Notes: a model not told the origin generated them from the letters alone. A stretch of DNA of 64,000 nt from Erigeron canadensis (GCF_010389155.1 NC_057768.1:39659633-39723632); one strand, 5' to 3'. Shown: positions 11,838 through 25,760, counted from the first letter of the stretch. A program made the numbers and translations.

Positions 11838-14800
11838 CTAATCGGCCATAACAGTATCAACACTTGAACTCATGTTCTTCATTAGAGATATAACTCTCCA
11901 TGCAAGGTTCTTATCTACAATCGACCAAGTACAGCAAAAGAACTTGCACTCAGAGCTCACTATAGATTTATCATCATTTGTTCTATGGGGGCAATTTTCA
12001 TCATTACAGATTGCAAGACGAAAAGAGTTCACCTGAATTGTTCCCAAGGAATCCTGCATGCCAAATTCTGCCACTTCGTTTGAGAGTTTTGAAATTAAAA
12101 GGCTGAGCAAATTGTTATCATCAGAAACAGAAATCTCTTCAGTGATTGATAAACAACTTTTCAAACAGCCAAAATCTAGCGCAAAACAGTAAGCGAACTC
12201 AACGTCATTCTTTCCTGTTCCAACCATAGCCAAAAACTCATCCTGGTGCACAATCTTTACTTTCTGACCTTGAACCATGGTTAGGATCCCTTCAGCTACT
12301 CTGTCATCATGAACCTTAATTGGGGACATTTCTGTACTTTCAACATTTGAGAACTTGAAGTTGGGTATCAAAGAACTACGGATAAATGTGTTGGTGACCT
12401 CAGATTTAACATAATGGGTCGAAGGGAAAGATACAATTTCAGTATTTGCTGGATGATAACATTGTATTCCAAGTTCTGACTCAATTCTTCCCTTAAGCTT
12501 CTCCATCTTAGGTTTTTCACCATGTACAAGAATGACATTTTTGGGAGACAGAAACTTTACAAGATCCATTATTCCTTTGGCATCAGTATGTGGGCTAAAA
12601 GACAATTGATGGATCTGGAAAAAGAAAAAAAACTACAAAATGAGAACGATATTGAGAACAAATATTATTTTCTACTAAAGCTAAATATAGTCAACGTACT
12701 AAAAAAAAGAGAGATAAATGTAAGTGTCCTACCTGGCAGCGGACATCAATCTGGGTATCTTTGTCCAAATAAACTTTTTCGGGCTTCTGGTTGCCAGACG
12801 TTAATTTGTGTCCTACAGTTCCAGCAACACAGTACCCTGGAAGTGTAATAAGATTTGCTTCAGATGGGGCCCAGTGCTTAAAAGCTTCAAGTGAAAAACC
12901 ACCACTAATCATTCCTGGTGTAGCAAAAAGTACACAGGGTCCAGGTGCATCTAGTAATGACCGGTCAAATGTGTGAACTGCACCAACCAAATTGAGCCAA
13001 GTGAGCAAAAAATGAACATACAAAGCTGCATCATAAAGAAAAAAGTTTAAATAAACCAGATTTATATGAATTACTACCATTTTTAAAATCAAACGCGTTC
13101 CGAGTAGCATATGTGTCTTTCACCTTCTGGCTAGTCCAATTAATGAGTACTTTGTAATACAAATTAGCTTGCATTGTCAAACCTGAATTAAAAATAAAAA
13201 AAAAATTAAGATTGGTAACCGTGATTGTGGTATAGGAAATAAATGAAATTATAAGAGATCAAAACCTGATGAGAAGTAGATAGGAACCTTGAGATTCATC
13301 CGTTCCCAGTAATCATCCAACAATATACAGAGTTCCTATACAAGAAGTTATAAGCTTGGTACAACCATTCTGTATACATATAAAACAAAAAATGAAAAAA
13401 ATTTAATCTTTTACAAAATGTAATTCATAGAGATAAGTCAAATGAATACCTGAGCCCTTCCAAGAGCAAATGTAGGAATCAGTACCTTTCCTCCATTGCC
13501 AACACATTTATGAACCTGCAAATGCATGATATTTGTAAAACTAGTTGATAATAACCAATGCTGTGACATATGACAGAATGAAGCTTACATACAGCCTTAA
13601 GAAATTCCCTTTCTCGGACATATTTTGAGTCACGAGTAGTTGTTGCATATGTTGACCTGCAAGCAGCAAACTGTTACTTGATAATTTAGATGTTAACCAC
13701 ACTATAAGCTAATAGATGCATATCTTGAAGTATTTATATACAACTAAAAGCGGACCTAAAAAACATATAGCTTTAAGAAGCATAAAAAGCATATGATGAT
13801 ATAAATAAACTAACTCAGGAAAAACTATCTACAACACATATAGTTATATTATGTGTCTTACTCGGTTATAACAAGGTCTAATTGCAGTCGGTCAATTTGA
13901 GCTGCTCCAAGATGTCTATCAGGTGTCATGTTATAATCTCCTGTATAAACCATAGCGGTGTCGCCTACACTGGCATAAATCATTGCAGCTCCAAGAACCT
14001 TAAACATACAAATATATAGTTTCTAAGGTCAAACAATAAAGTAGAAGCAAGGTTTACTGAGAAGAAAATAAGTAAGATCAAGCATATATCCTTATAACAA
14101 ACATGTATAAGGACGTATCAAAAGAAACTTTCCAGAGCACAAATTTCATATTTTTAAGTCAAATATGTCAGAATGCCGTCAAGTACAGCAAATACATTAC
14201 TATTTAGAAGCCAAAAAGTTACAGTAGCATACATGTCCAGCATAGTAAGCACGAATCTGAAGATCCTTGTCAACTTGCACTGTTTGCTTAATATTCACTG
14301 CACTAACTGAGCAAAAAGTAACAAAAGATGAATTTGACAGATCTTCAAAGATGAAAGTTGTCTCAATAGTAAGTAAATGAGCGAGAATAAAGGCGCATCT
14401 TTAATGTCCTAGCATGTAAAGACTAAAAGGATGAAATGGTACCTTTCTTCAAACAATTAAGAATGTTCTCATTAGTGAACTGTTGTTCCTCTCCCCTTCC
14501 AGCCATCACTTTCCGGTAATCTTCCAGCATAAGTGGAGCCAAAGCTTTTGTAGGGTACTGCAGAACAACCATCATGTATTTTAAGCAGTTCATAAACCGA
14601 ACCTATATAACCCCGTTAAAGTTGATTAAAACACAAACCAAGCTTACCGTCATGTAAATCGGTCCATTATAACCACAAACTTCAGTGAAGTATGGAAGAG
14701 CTCCAATATGATCCAAGTGACTGCAAAATGGAACCCATACTAATCATACCAAAGTCATTCAAGAGCTATACCAAAGTGTATGCTCACTCATATGCATGTA

Positions 14801-15769
14801 CAACCACCTTCACATATAGGCAAACAAAATCTTTCTTTTCTAATAGATTAAGATTAAACTTGTTCTCTTAAGCTATATAAAATTAAGTGGTCACAGTAAT
14901 TTATAGTTTTCCTAATGAAGTTTATAGCAATTATCAATTTTTCATGGACTAATGTCATAAAATAACAACTACTTCAGCTAGTGTTCCTTTAATTATAGTT
15001 TCTCGAAATGAGCTTATTTGGTACTGCGGTGAATGAATGACCATTTCTTGCTTAGGTGGCATTATTGTCTGATGATGTGGGTTTATCACCTAAATACCCT
15101 ACTAATCCACCAAACACTTACCGTATCACTGCATTTCCAAATGTTGCAATTACCAAAGTATGCGCATTTCAAAATGTACACCTAGATTAGACCTAAATTA
15201 CGTCCCAAACTAATTGTCCACCAGACACGAATGCACACGGTGTTAGAAAGTTACAAGTAGGCAAATGTCTGATTTATCCTTATGAAATAAATCTGTAACT
15301 TAATGTAGAATGGGAAACTTTGTCAATTATTTTGGAAGTGTACAAACATCTATTTTAGACAAACTGAAACAGAAAGATTTTAGGACGGATGGCGTTATGG
15401 TTTAAACATGTATGAGTAGATAAAAGGAAACACGTGTTAGCTTACAAGTGCGTAATAATAATGCAAGAGAGAGCATTATTGAAATCTCCAGATTTGGAAA
15501 TGAGAGAAAAATCAGGGTAACGGTGATGATCAACATGACCCATATGCATCCCACAATCGAACATAATCTTTTTTCCATTTATAGTTACAACCACACAGCT
15601 CTTACCCACTTCCTGTCCTGCACCTATATATCATTACATTCAAATTTAAATTCATTATATTAGATTAGATACACCGTATTACTAATATTAACTACAAATC
15701 TACAATCAAACACATGAAATCAAAAAGATGAAAAAGAATAATACCTAAAACAAGACACTCGATCGCCAT
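11838..15769 (-). CDS. CPSF73-II: CPSF73-II / INTS11-like beta-CASP RNA endonuclease
   Basis: Metallo-beta-lactamase/beta-CASP endonuclease of the plant CPSF73-II type (Arabidopsis At2g01730), related to Integrator subunit 11; acts in nuclear RNA 3'-end processing. Twelve exons: 15745-15769, 15446-15623, 14648-14720, 14443-14557, 14233-14306, 13862-13998, 13593-13656, 13450-13515, 13266-13335, 13078-13182, 12733-12977, 11838-12614. Phases close to 642 aa (Arabidopsis about 613, from memory). Zinc motif THFHLDHIG spans the exon 2/3 junction, [10 protein letters not shown] opens the fold, YYAGH and YTGDYN supply later ligands, and [24 protein letters not shown] and LVHGE match beta-CASP motifs. 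All catalytic motifs are present. The tail after about residue 480 is the less conserved C-terminal domain ending in [13 protein letters not shown]. The first coding exon is only 25 bases. Confidence 0.95.
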
Positions 15770-17704
15770 TAATTTGTTGAATGATAAGATTGCAATTCGC
15801 GCCCTTATCTCTGTTCAAACAAGAATGGTTAAACCCACAAAATGTTTCTCCGAGAATGGTGCGCCTAGGCGCAAGGCGATGGCGAGGCCCACCTCCAGCG
15901 CCTGAAACCCTAGGCCAAGTCGACCAGGGAAAAGGGCGGTTAACTTCTGGCTATATGACTAGGGCCAGATCGGTGCTTTTTTTGTTGCAGACGGCTATAG
16001 ATAGTAGTAGAAGACATGATACGTAGAGGGAGAGGAAGAAGGAATATCTGAAGAAGAGGAGGAAGAAGATAACTGTTAGTCTCTATTTCTTATTATGTGG
16101 AGTAATAAAATAAATTAAAGCCCATTATAAATTAAATAAAAGCCCAGATCCATTCTTATTTTTAAATAGCTTAGTCCATCAATATTATTTCACTATAAAC
16201 AAGTTTTTATTAGTATTTATTTATATATTTAAATTATAATAAGTTATATAAAATTATAAAATTTATTATTTACATAATAAATTTCTTATAACTTTTATTA
16301 TTTATTTATATTCAAATTATAATAGATTATAATTTGGTCAGACCAACCTAGTTTTTTCTACTACTAAAAAAAACAAAAACAAAAAACAACATAATTTAAA
16401 GTTTTTGGTAAAAAGATTTATGATTTTCTCAATGGAATTTGGTTTTATTAATGATATTTGATATCTTTTACTATTATTTTTTTTATTATATATAAAAGTT
16501 TTATATTTTTTTACTTCATGCGCCTTTTTTTCTTCGGGTGTGCGCTTTTTTTTTGCGCCTCTCGCCTTCGCCTCATTTCAGGCCTTTGCGCTTTGAGATC
16601 GCCTTCGCTTTTGACAATTATGGTTTCTCGGTTGCAAACTATAGTGTAACCCAACTGAACAACATGAAAAGATGTCGGCTACAATCAAAGCCTGGCCCAA
16701 TGTTGCATTTTTCATTTACGATTGAAATAGATCCATTTTGGGCAACTGAGTTAAAATTCGATTTTGTTTATAGGAGTTTAGTGATTACTTGATTTGTTTT
16801 GCATTTATTTTAGAATCTCTACACTTCAGTTTATAAAGACAAGTCCAAATTAAAAACAGAAAAAGGAAAATGGTGATGATGATGACGAGCTAATGTCAAC
16901 AAAAACTTAGTCAAGGCCCCATGAGGATTTTACGGTATTTTGAAAGATAAAAAACCAAAGCCTACAACTAACATCTACGTTTAAGTGGAGGAGCTATGTG
17001 GTGCGGTGGTGGCCAAGGCAATCCCACAATGTTTATAAAACTCTATTTCTAGTACTATTTTTATGTATTTATTTAGTTTTAAGTTAATTGGCAAACCCAG
17101 TAATTGAATTTTGTATAATTTTATACGTGTTAGTATTATGAAAACTGTTGAATCTAAATCCTGGCTCCGCCACTTAACGTTTTCCTAATTTTTAGAACCA
17201 AACCATTACATCTTCAATCTTGACTCTAGCAAGAACTTACTTTTCTATATCACAAATTATAAAAGAGTCGAAAGAAGCATCACCCAATTCAATTTTAAAT
17301 GTAGAGCTAGGTCGTTCTATATTATTGGGGTTATTTCTTGTTAATGAAGATGGTTCATTGTTATTGAGGTATCGATCTTTCCGTCTATATATGCCAACAA
17401 TAAGTAAAAAAAAAACATAGATAGCCACAACATATAAATCCATAACTACAAAAATTACTTTCAGTAATACGGAGTATGTTTTAAAATCATAATTGCAGCT
17501 AAAATGATGACAAACAGAATCACAATTGCTAAACCCCATACCGAAAAGTGTGTGTATATATATGTGTGTGTGTGTCAAGTATTCGCCTTTAGAGAAAATA
17601 AAGCACTCCAAGATCACACTTTCACAATTAGTCGCAAAAGGGGTATAGGATATAAATTTTCAAATGTTTTTTTCAAGAAGATAATAGAGTAGAAGCGTAA
17701 TACC
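15770..17704 (-). other. Probable 5'-UTR intron of CPSF73-II, repeat-bearing
   Basis: No gene recognised. Two GC-richer patches (15860-15910 and 16520-16640) contain GCGCCT / AGGCG words in opposite orientation, suggesting a decayed repeat. On the minus strand a strong donor (CACAG|GTATTA, exon end 17704) and an acceptor (GAACAG|AGATAAGG, exon start 15810) could splice a leader exon to the CPSF73-II start. An open frame at 17237-17617 (minus) is unsupported. The intron reading is inference. Confidence 0.35.
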
Positions 17705-19527
17705 TGTGAAATTACAAAAGCCAGGGTTTATGGGTATTGGCGTTCAGTGGTGGCGGTGTGGCGATGGTTGTAACGGAAACAGAGATATTAGGGGTTTAAG
17801 AGTGAGTGACTTAGTTGAGTAATGGCGGTGTGGCGGGGATTTTAGGGGTTAAGAGCTAGTGACTAATTGGGCCCGTCCGGATCGGTTTTGGGCCGGGTCT
17901 TTAGTTTCCTGGTTAAAATGCAGTGATGCCTAGATAGACTAATGTGATTTTCTTTTCCTTTTCTAGACCGGATAAAGTGACATTTTTTTTTACTTCAAAG
18001 TCAAGAATTTTAGTAACACAAAATTTATACATACTTTAATGTAATTTAATATTAAAAGTAACAATTGTTCGAGTAATTTATATATATATATTTTCTTGAA
18101 AGCATCGTAATCATATTAATTTACATGAAGAAGATGAAAAATAAATCTTCGTGATCATCACTTTCTCCTGAAAAGTTGAAAGTTATTTGAGACTAGCTTG
18201 AATCCTTGATATAAAGTTTACAACAAGTCTTGTTTGTGCATGTCGTTCTTTTCAAAGATTTACGAGTTCATCTATTTTAAATGATGCAAGAATTCTTGCG
18301 TAAATGTGGTATCCAAAAACACTCTCAATCAGAGCCGGCTTTATAATTATTTGGGTTTAGGCATGGGCCTAAAACCCACCAATTACAAAGGCCTTCAAAT
18401 TTTCAATACTTTAGCCCATGACTACGCGTCTGCCACAATATTTATCCTAAAGCTTAATAGTATTTATAGTTAAGGCTTGAAAACATATCCTTTATTTGTG
18501 AACAATGAACCGTTTCTACCATCATCACTTTTCTTTGAAACCAGAGAAATTCAAATATAAATATGCTTATTGTGGTATTCAAGTTTATAAAATGTATACT
18601 GATGCTTATTATCCTAATTTTCAATACTTTATTTATTGTTGTCTAGTCTATTGTTTTTGTAATTCATAGCTCTCTCATCTCTTGCAATTGTTTACAGTTC
18701 ACCACCATTATCAGATACAAACTATATAATCTTAAATTTATCTTTCTATTCGTTATTTAATCTGGTAGTGTAAATTGCAGTACATGACTTAGTTTTGTAC
18801 CCTTTTTTTTTTCTTTCTTTGTTATCTTAGTTTTGTATGTTAATAAAAAAGGCCCCCAAAAATGATTTCGTTTAAGGCCCTCAAAAACCTTAAGCTGGCG
18901 CAATTGATATTGCATATATTCTTCAAGCTAGCAACTCACTTATATAAACATTTAACTTAAATCTATATAGAAATTTAAATAGTACAGTATTAATTTGTTG
19001 CGTCTTTCTTATAAATTCCATGAGTTAATTATCACGATTTTTAAAAATATTAGTTTAAATCTATATAGAAATTTAAATAGTACGTACAGTTATAAATTCC
19101 ATGAGTTAATTATCACGATTTTTTAGAAAGTTTAGTACTCCACTCGTCTTTCTTATAAGTCATATTTACAAAGAAATTAACCACACACAAGATACATTAA
19201 CCACACTCTAGTCGTCAAGGGTACATGCATATATACGATTTTTCAAAGAACTAATTAATTAATAATAAGATAATAATTATTATGACGATCGAGATTTGTA
19301 GCTAAGCTAGATCGACTGCCACTCGATCGATCATATTCTTACACCTAAATAATAATTAAACAAGCATGTCTCTTAAGTTGATACGAAAATTAAAATGCAA
19401 TATAAGTAGCTAATTAAATGCTACATAGTACTGGAAACACAATTAAGCAAATACCCAAGATCATTAAATCAACTATTTCTTCAATTAAGGTAGCGCTTCG
19501 AAAGAACCCGGCCATACTTGGTAATTA
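17705..19527. other. Intergenic with repeat fragments, 3' side of CRC
   Basis: 17705-17890 is GC-richer, ATG-free on the minus strand, and may be a leader exon/promoter of CPSF73-II. 18330-18905 contains AGAGCCGGC near its left end and AGCTGGCGC near its right end, with GGCC-rich phrases in inverted arrangement, perhaps a decayed DNA transposon. A diverged tandem duplication lies at 18956-19130. The rest is AT-rich with many GATCGAT-like words. Confidence 0.45.
18956..19130. repeat. Imperfect ~96 bp tandem duplication
   Basis: A block beginning TTAAATCTATATAGAAATTT and ending in ATGAGTTAATTATCACGATT occurs twice. The copies start near 18959 and 19055; the second has lost the segment around TTGTTGCGTCTTTC. 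It is a local duplication with no evident function. Confidence 0.8.
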
Positions 19528-21583
19528 TTATTTCAATCCTGAAAGATCAAAACCCTACAATACATACAAAAACATATATACGTAATTAAGATCGATCCTT
19601 AAAAGAGGTTTGATGGCACGGTTAATTTGATCACAGATATCGAAAGAGTCCAAAAGTTATTAACAAAATTTGATACATCGTTATATATATATATATATAT
19701 ATAAAGTAAGTTAACTACTGATCTGTATGGGGGCAAACCGTACTAATGATTATTAATTGTATTATCATTTGAATAATGTACGTAAGTTTTCTTATTATAT
19801 ATTAATTAACCACAAGTAATTATAATTAATGTATAGCTAGCAGCTAGAATAATTAGTAGAACACTACTACTTACAGAAGTGCAGAGGCTCCCAGCAGCAG
19901 AGATAGATCCATTTGGTACATGCCCTGCCCACTGCATTCAGTTCGTTGCAAACATTAATTAACAATATGCATGATCACATGACTTTATAAAAGCTAGCTA
20001 ATTAATGCGCGCGGATTAATTTCATTTGATTCAAAGATCATCTATCGATATATATGTGAAGATTGATTAGTTCATGATAATTAATCGAAAAATATATATG
20101 TACGTAATTTAATTACATTTTTTGCTGCGGTGCTGAAAGCTTCTCGATGAGGAATCTGAGGATTCGAAGCCTTGATGCGTTGTATTTCCTCTCTAATATA
20201 ATAATATTATTCAAACATTCAATAATTAAAAACTTAAAAATGGAAAGCTATGTAAGTCGAGGATATATACATGATATATAGTTTGTTGAAATTCATTAAA
20301 CTCACTTCATGAATCGGTTGTAAGCGGATGGGAGCCTGTGTTTTTTCTCAGGTGCTGCAAATTAATTAATATATATATGCATGTTTAATTGCTAGCTACT
20401 ATATATACACTGATCGAAGAAAACTAATTAAGACCACCTAGATATATATATATATATATATATATTGATGAATTGAAGAAAATGGAAGTGAGACTAGCTA
20501 GTACGTACGTTTGACGACAAACGGAGCTTTTGGGGAGGTTGGTTCATTAGATGTGACGGACGATGAAGATGATGAAGATTGGCCCCTGCTTTTCATCACA
20601 TCATTATTGGAGAAACCAGCCTGCAAGCATTCAACACACACGCACAAATTAGATGATCGACTTAATAAAATTTCTAGCATGGTTCATTAGGTTTTTAGAG
20701 ACAGTAGATCGAGATAGTTTGTAATTTTCGTTTCACATGTTCATTAGGTTCATTAGCTGTACTTTTATATATGTATATCAAAGAGAAAGACTCCAGAAAT
20801 AAATAAAAAAAAGAGTCAAAAGTAATATCTAGCTAGCTAGCCATGAGTAACCTTTTACATAATAATGTTATATATAAAAAGTTAAGTAGCTAGCTAGCTC
20901 TCTTTTTAGACCGGTCAGTCAACAGAATTATATTCAATGTATATATGTGAATTAATTATTATTGTTACAAATTAAGAACACAAACATGTATACTAGCTAT
21001 GAATTAAAGGAAATTAATATATATATATAAATAAACCTGGAAAGGAGGAAGGAGAGGAGGTTGAACAGGAGGAGGATGATCAGCTGCTGGGGGAGAGGTA
21101 GTCCTTATGGTGAGAAATGATACATTACTACAATGTCCACATTTCACAGTCACTGTATCCAACAGCCTCCTGCATGGTATCACTACCTGTGCAATTATAT
21201 ATATTAATTCAACTTCTCCATCCAGCATCTCATTATCTATATATATATATATACTTTAATTATTACGATCGAGTATTTCACATATATAAGTATATAACAC
21301 TGATCTATATATATATATATATAGATGTGTCATGACTCATGTGTGTATATATTGTTTTATTATTTGCTTGTTATAATTACTTAATTATTCATGCATGTTT
21401 AATATTCATCATGAGATGATCTTTATCTTATCGATGAGTATATAAATTGAGGCTAGGAAATACCGCAAGAAGGGTACTGCAGAAGTTGCAACGAACGTAA
21501 CAAAGATGTTGATCCGGAGGAATTTGAACCGGTGGATCCATGTTTACCACCCTCTCAGCTTGCACTTCAAAGTTCATGATCAT
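19528..21583 (-). CDS. CRC: CRABS CLAW YABBY transcription factor
   Basis: YABBY-family regulator of carpel polarity, floral meristem termination and nectary formation (known for Arabidopsis CRC). Exons: 21464-21583, 21037-21186, 20509-20620, 20306-20354, 20117-20192, 19875-19931, 19528-19554; phases close to 196 aa (Arabidopsis 181). The C2C2 zinc finger uses C32, C35, C56, C59, with [10 protein letters not shown] at 50-59. The linker has Pro-rich and Ser-run segments typical of CRC, ending FVVK. The HMG-like YABBY domain runs about 128-170 ([35 protein letters not shown]). CRC identity rests on SFLT after the finger plus the serine run before PFVVKPPEKK. Two in-frame ATGs open the gene (21583, 21577); the second matches the MN.E start of CRC, but the first should be met first by ribosomes. 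The last exon is a nine-codon microexon whose acceptor is uncertain. Confidence 0.93.
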
Positions 21584-24026
21584 GTGATGAATTGAAATAG
21601 TGAGGTTTAATCAATGGATATAGGTTTTGTGTTAAGATGATTACTGTGTATATATATGTATATATCAAAGATGGCATATGAACAAGGTTTATTAGGGTTT
21701 TAATGTGTAAGGGAGAGATATATAAAGAGTAAAACGTAGGGCTAGGGAAGCTAGTTGGTTAGACAATTCTAGGGTTTCTACAACTAATGTCAAGAGTAGT
21801 ACATCCCATTTATGGCTTCCAAACGATTTACTTATGTTCCATCATTTTACATATATGTTTGAATATGATGGTTGTTTTGACAAGCTTTTGAAAAACAAGG
21901 TGGCCTAGTTGTCAGATATTTTTTCCCCCAAATATTCAGTCGTCATACGACATTAGGAAAATCTCACCGTATGATGATGAAGCCTTTCAACGTACGTTAA
22001 ACAACAAGATGTTGACCATGGACTTTTACAAGTATTCAGAATCAAACTCAAAACATTGAGTAAAACTTAGAGTGCTTCTACTGGGCTGACCATCATTGGC
22101 AGTTATCAGATTTCTTGATGGTACCTTTAATTTCACAATAAGATTCAGATCTCATTAGATAAATAAGATACATAAATTAGGTTTTGGGACATAGTCATTA
22201 AAAAATGTGTTTCAAGTTATTTTTATCTTTTTGTAAAAGAAAAAAAGATCCATTTACTTTCCCGTCCTCATATTTTTCTTCTCAGCTGACTGAGAATTGA
22301 ATATGGTCCTTTTTTTCTCCTCTTTTTATTTATTAATTGAACCCGGCCTATCAAAGCTAATTTCTTACTCATTAGCTACACTAGCTAGGTTGCTTAGGTA
22401 GCATATTAAACCATGCATAGATGAATGAGTTCGATATTGAGATGAAGATTTAGGTAGCACAATATATGTGTGTGTGTGGTATATTCCCAAGGATGGATGT
22501 CAAAAAATTCATCTGTACAAGTAGTGGAATTTGAGCAATAAATGCAAATATTTGTAATGTCATGTGAGAATATTCAAAGGCCGATAAGCTATGTTAATTA
22601 TGCTGAAAATATTCAAGTCTATGTTGACAATATTGTATAGCAAAATAATCTGGGCTCGAGTCCATCTGGAGGAATAAATCAAACATTATTATATTCTTTC
22701 AAAAACATTATTATCTGGAGGAATAATACTCAAAACTTGACTCGTTATGCATGGTAAGCTTACTATATTGATTTCCTTAATTAGCTTATGATATGTCGAA
22801 TGCAGTCGTCTGTAAAAAACAAAAAGTATCCTGATCATAATTAATTAAGCTTGAAAATGCCTAAGCTTGAAAAAGTACTGTACGTAATCAAATTGTGTTG
22901 TCAACAACCAGGTCAAAAGTTAAAGTTGAAGATATATATAAATGGTCAAACTGCATGTATGGAGCTAGAGACCAATCAACTTGGACAGTAGTACGTAGAC
23001 TCTAAATCACTCATCATTTTGCATGATCAGTCGTCGAAACATATATATCATGCAATAAAAATGATCACAAACTGATGGAGTCAAGATCACTGTTAATTAG
23101 CTAGCTGTAAGGAAGTACAATAATAAACGGGAAAAGAAAGATTCTGATCTAAAGATTGTACGTAGTTCATATACACAATTGATGTATACGTAGTTAGAAT
23201 ATATATGGGCAAGTCCCATCAAATTAAGAACAAGGATCAAAGGTACGTACTTTACCTTTTATTCTAAAAACATTTCGATCCTTACGATATATGAGAAGGA
23301 GACGCATATTACTTTGTCATCAATTTCAACAACGACACGAAAAAGAGAGTTGTCAAAGATAGATAATATGAACCTTCTAATAAGGAGAAAGGATAATACG
23401 TTGGTCATAGTAATTCATCTCCTTTAATGATAAATCGTTACGCAATTCAAAATAGTGAAAAGTCACGAATCCTAATTTGTACCATTGAGACCGAATATTA
23501 TTAATTGTGTCTATGATTTAGTTCGACTAATTAATTGTGTCTAGCTATGATGCTTTAGTTCGACTTGTCTAATTACTTGTGAAGTCAAACTTCCACAAAA
23601 TAAGGGGTTCAAATTCATAATATAATATTCGAAAAATGGTGTGAATAGAAAGTACATGCAAAGAAAAAACAAATATACAGGGGAAGACGTCTCTTCTCTT
23701 CATGAGATAAAAATCGTTCTTTTGTGAGACTCAGAAATTTTTTTTTTTTTGAACGGCTAATTGTTAGTAGTGTTAGTATTATGTTAGCAATTTGTAACAT
23801 TCGAGAAATTTGACTTTTGTTGACCCGTTAGTTTTGTGTACATTTGATTAATGATGATCGTTTACTCTATATATGATCGAGTTTGGCTATGATTTAATTG
23901 TGTTCAAGGTGAATATGCATATATATATATAATGATCGTTTTTAGTCAACTTGTGTTTGCATGATATTCAAGGTGTTTTATGAGATCGAATGGTCGTTAA
24001 TGTAATGGTCGATTGCTAACTTGTGG
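21584..24026. other. CRC upstream region, no gene
   Basis: 2.4 kb of AT-rich DNA. A possible CRC TATA element (TTTATATATC on the minus strand) lies near 21718-21729, about 140 bases from the start codon; confidence is low. No coding sequence or bounded transposon was recognised. Beyond about 23600 the DNA has the look of old repeat. Confidence 0.45.
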
Positions 24027-24654
24027 TGTAACTAGGTTGAGTAAGTAAATGAACTATCCATGGGTCAACCCATATCCTAGACCCATACCCATGACCCAAC
24101 CAAAGTCTTACACCTCTCACCCTCCCAACCATCCACTCATTTCTTACATCTCTCTCTCACTCCCTCATTTATTTCTCTCTTAAATTTCCCATCTACCATC
24201 CAAGATCATCATAAATTCACCATTTAATCCCAAAATTTTGTGTTGTTGATGTTAAAATAACCTAATCATACAACCCTAGTAATAATAATCATCCAATATC
24301 CAAGAATTTCCAAGTTTTAAGGTGTTCATCTAAGTTTGAGCCCTAAATCCGAATTTGAGGTTGTAGGAAGAATTGGTAAGTGTTTTATAGCTTGAAATAT
24401 TCTTTGTACATTGTGGAATACTTCCCCGTTATTAATCTAAACTTGTGGTGGTCGATTTGGGGCGTAATATATGTGTTTTAGCTCAAAAATGTGTTGTGAG
24501 TCATATCTAATGATTTTGGAAGTAGGTTTGTGTAAAAACTTGTTTCTCATGTGTGATTATTCTTGAAATGAGTTGTGGTAAAGTTTGGAACTTTGATTTG
24601 AGGTTTAACTTGGTCAATTTTAGTGTCAAAACCCGTTTTGAACAAGAACATGCC

Positions 24655-24948
24655 CAGATGTGCCACGTATGCATGCATGTGCCACAGTTTTTGTGTAAAT
24701 TCCGAACAGGGTCAAATATGGGCTACATGCATGTGTGCCTGTGCCACATAATTGACAAAAATCCGAAATAGCTAAATGTGTGATACATGCAATAATGCAT
24801 GTGCCACAGTTTTTGTGTAAAGTCTCAACAGAGTCAAATATGCGCCACATGCATGTATGCATGTGCCACATATTTGCCCAAAAATCTGAAAAAGCCAAAT
24901 ATGTACCACATGCATTTCCTGCGTGCCACATATTTGCTAATTATGTAT
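24655..24948 (+). repeat. Five ~61 bp tandem repeats (GTGCCACAT-rich)
   Basis: Five units start near 24657, 24718, 24777, 24839 and 24900, each with a CATGCATG core and GTGCCACA. Units 1 and 3 share CAGTTTTTGTGTAAA, while units 2 and 4 share CAAAAATC.GAAA. The array is therefore really a ~122-bp dimer repeated, plus a partial fifth unit. It lies inside the putative LTR. Confidence 0.85.
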
Positions 24949-25349
24949 ATTTTGTGTTCTAAAGTGTCTCATCCTTTATTGCTTAACCCAAACTTATTCT
25001 TATATCTTAATGATCCTTAACAAGGCGCGTGTAACACTTTGATTTTTCTCCGTCAAGATTTAGTGTCAAACCTCAACTCGTGTTTAACCAAAACATTTAT
25101 ATCTTTAACCAAATGTTCTAAATCCATCTTATAAACCATTCTTGGGGTTGTGGCATAGTGTAGGATATAATGTGACGATAAGATGTTGATGTAATAGGTT
25201 TGTGATCGTTGTGCTCCCCGCTCACCCGCTTAAGCTTATCCGAACTTCTAAAGCTAAGGTGAGTTCGTAGCCCCTTTTCTCTATATGATTTTGGGGTGGA
25301 AAGTGTACAACGTGTTTACTCGTTTTGTTGATCGTTATGTGTTCGTTTA

Positions 25350-25760
25350 ATTGTGAATCAAGGTTGCATGAATGATTGGCTATTTTATCAAGGTTATGTG
25401 TTTGTTTGTTTTGTGGATCGAGGTTGTATGAATGTTTGGCTAGTTATCAAGGTTATGTGTTTGTTTGCTTTGTGAATCAAGGTCGTATGATTGTTTAGCT
25501 AGTTTATCAAGGTTAGGTGCTCGTTTGGATTGTGAATCAAGGTTGTGTGATTGTATATGTTCGTATCAAGGTTATGAGGTTCATTAAATGATCCAATCAA
25601 GGTTTCAAGGCTTGGTGATTGTTTAACGATCCCAATTATGAGATCATTTAATGACCCAATCAAGGTTTCAAGGTGTGTGATCGTTTATCGATCCAAATCA
25701 AGGTTTCAAGGTTTTATGATCATTTAATGATCTAATTATGTTCGTATCAAGGTTAAACGG
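25350..25760 (+). repeat. Diverged ~60 bp tandem repeats (ATCAAGGTT)
   Basis: Units beginning AATCAAGGTTG and containing TATCAAGGTTATGTG recur about every 60 bases from 25355 to 25560. They are followed by three looser units built on CCAATCAAGGTTTCAAGG. They lie within the LTR of the truncated retroelement and encode nothing obvious. Confidence 0.75.

Noticed and set aside
17237..17617. 126-residue minus-strand frame
   Set aside because: Hydrophobic and Asn-rich, crosses a (GT)n run, and no recognisable domain; compositionally random for AT-rich DNA.
24626..24931. Open frames on both strands with repeated Cys/His motifs resembling zinc fingers
   Set aside because: They arise from the 61-bp tandem array (ATGTGCCACAT words) whose length gives quasi-periodic residues; both strands are open, and the sequence is in an LTR.
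24655..24948. CRISPR-like array
   Set aside because: Units are contiguous 61-bp tandem repeats without constant repeat/unique spacer alternation, in eukaryotic DNA.
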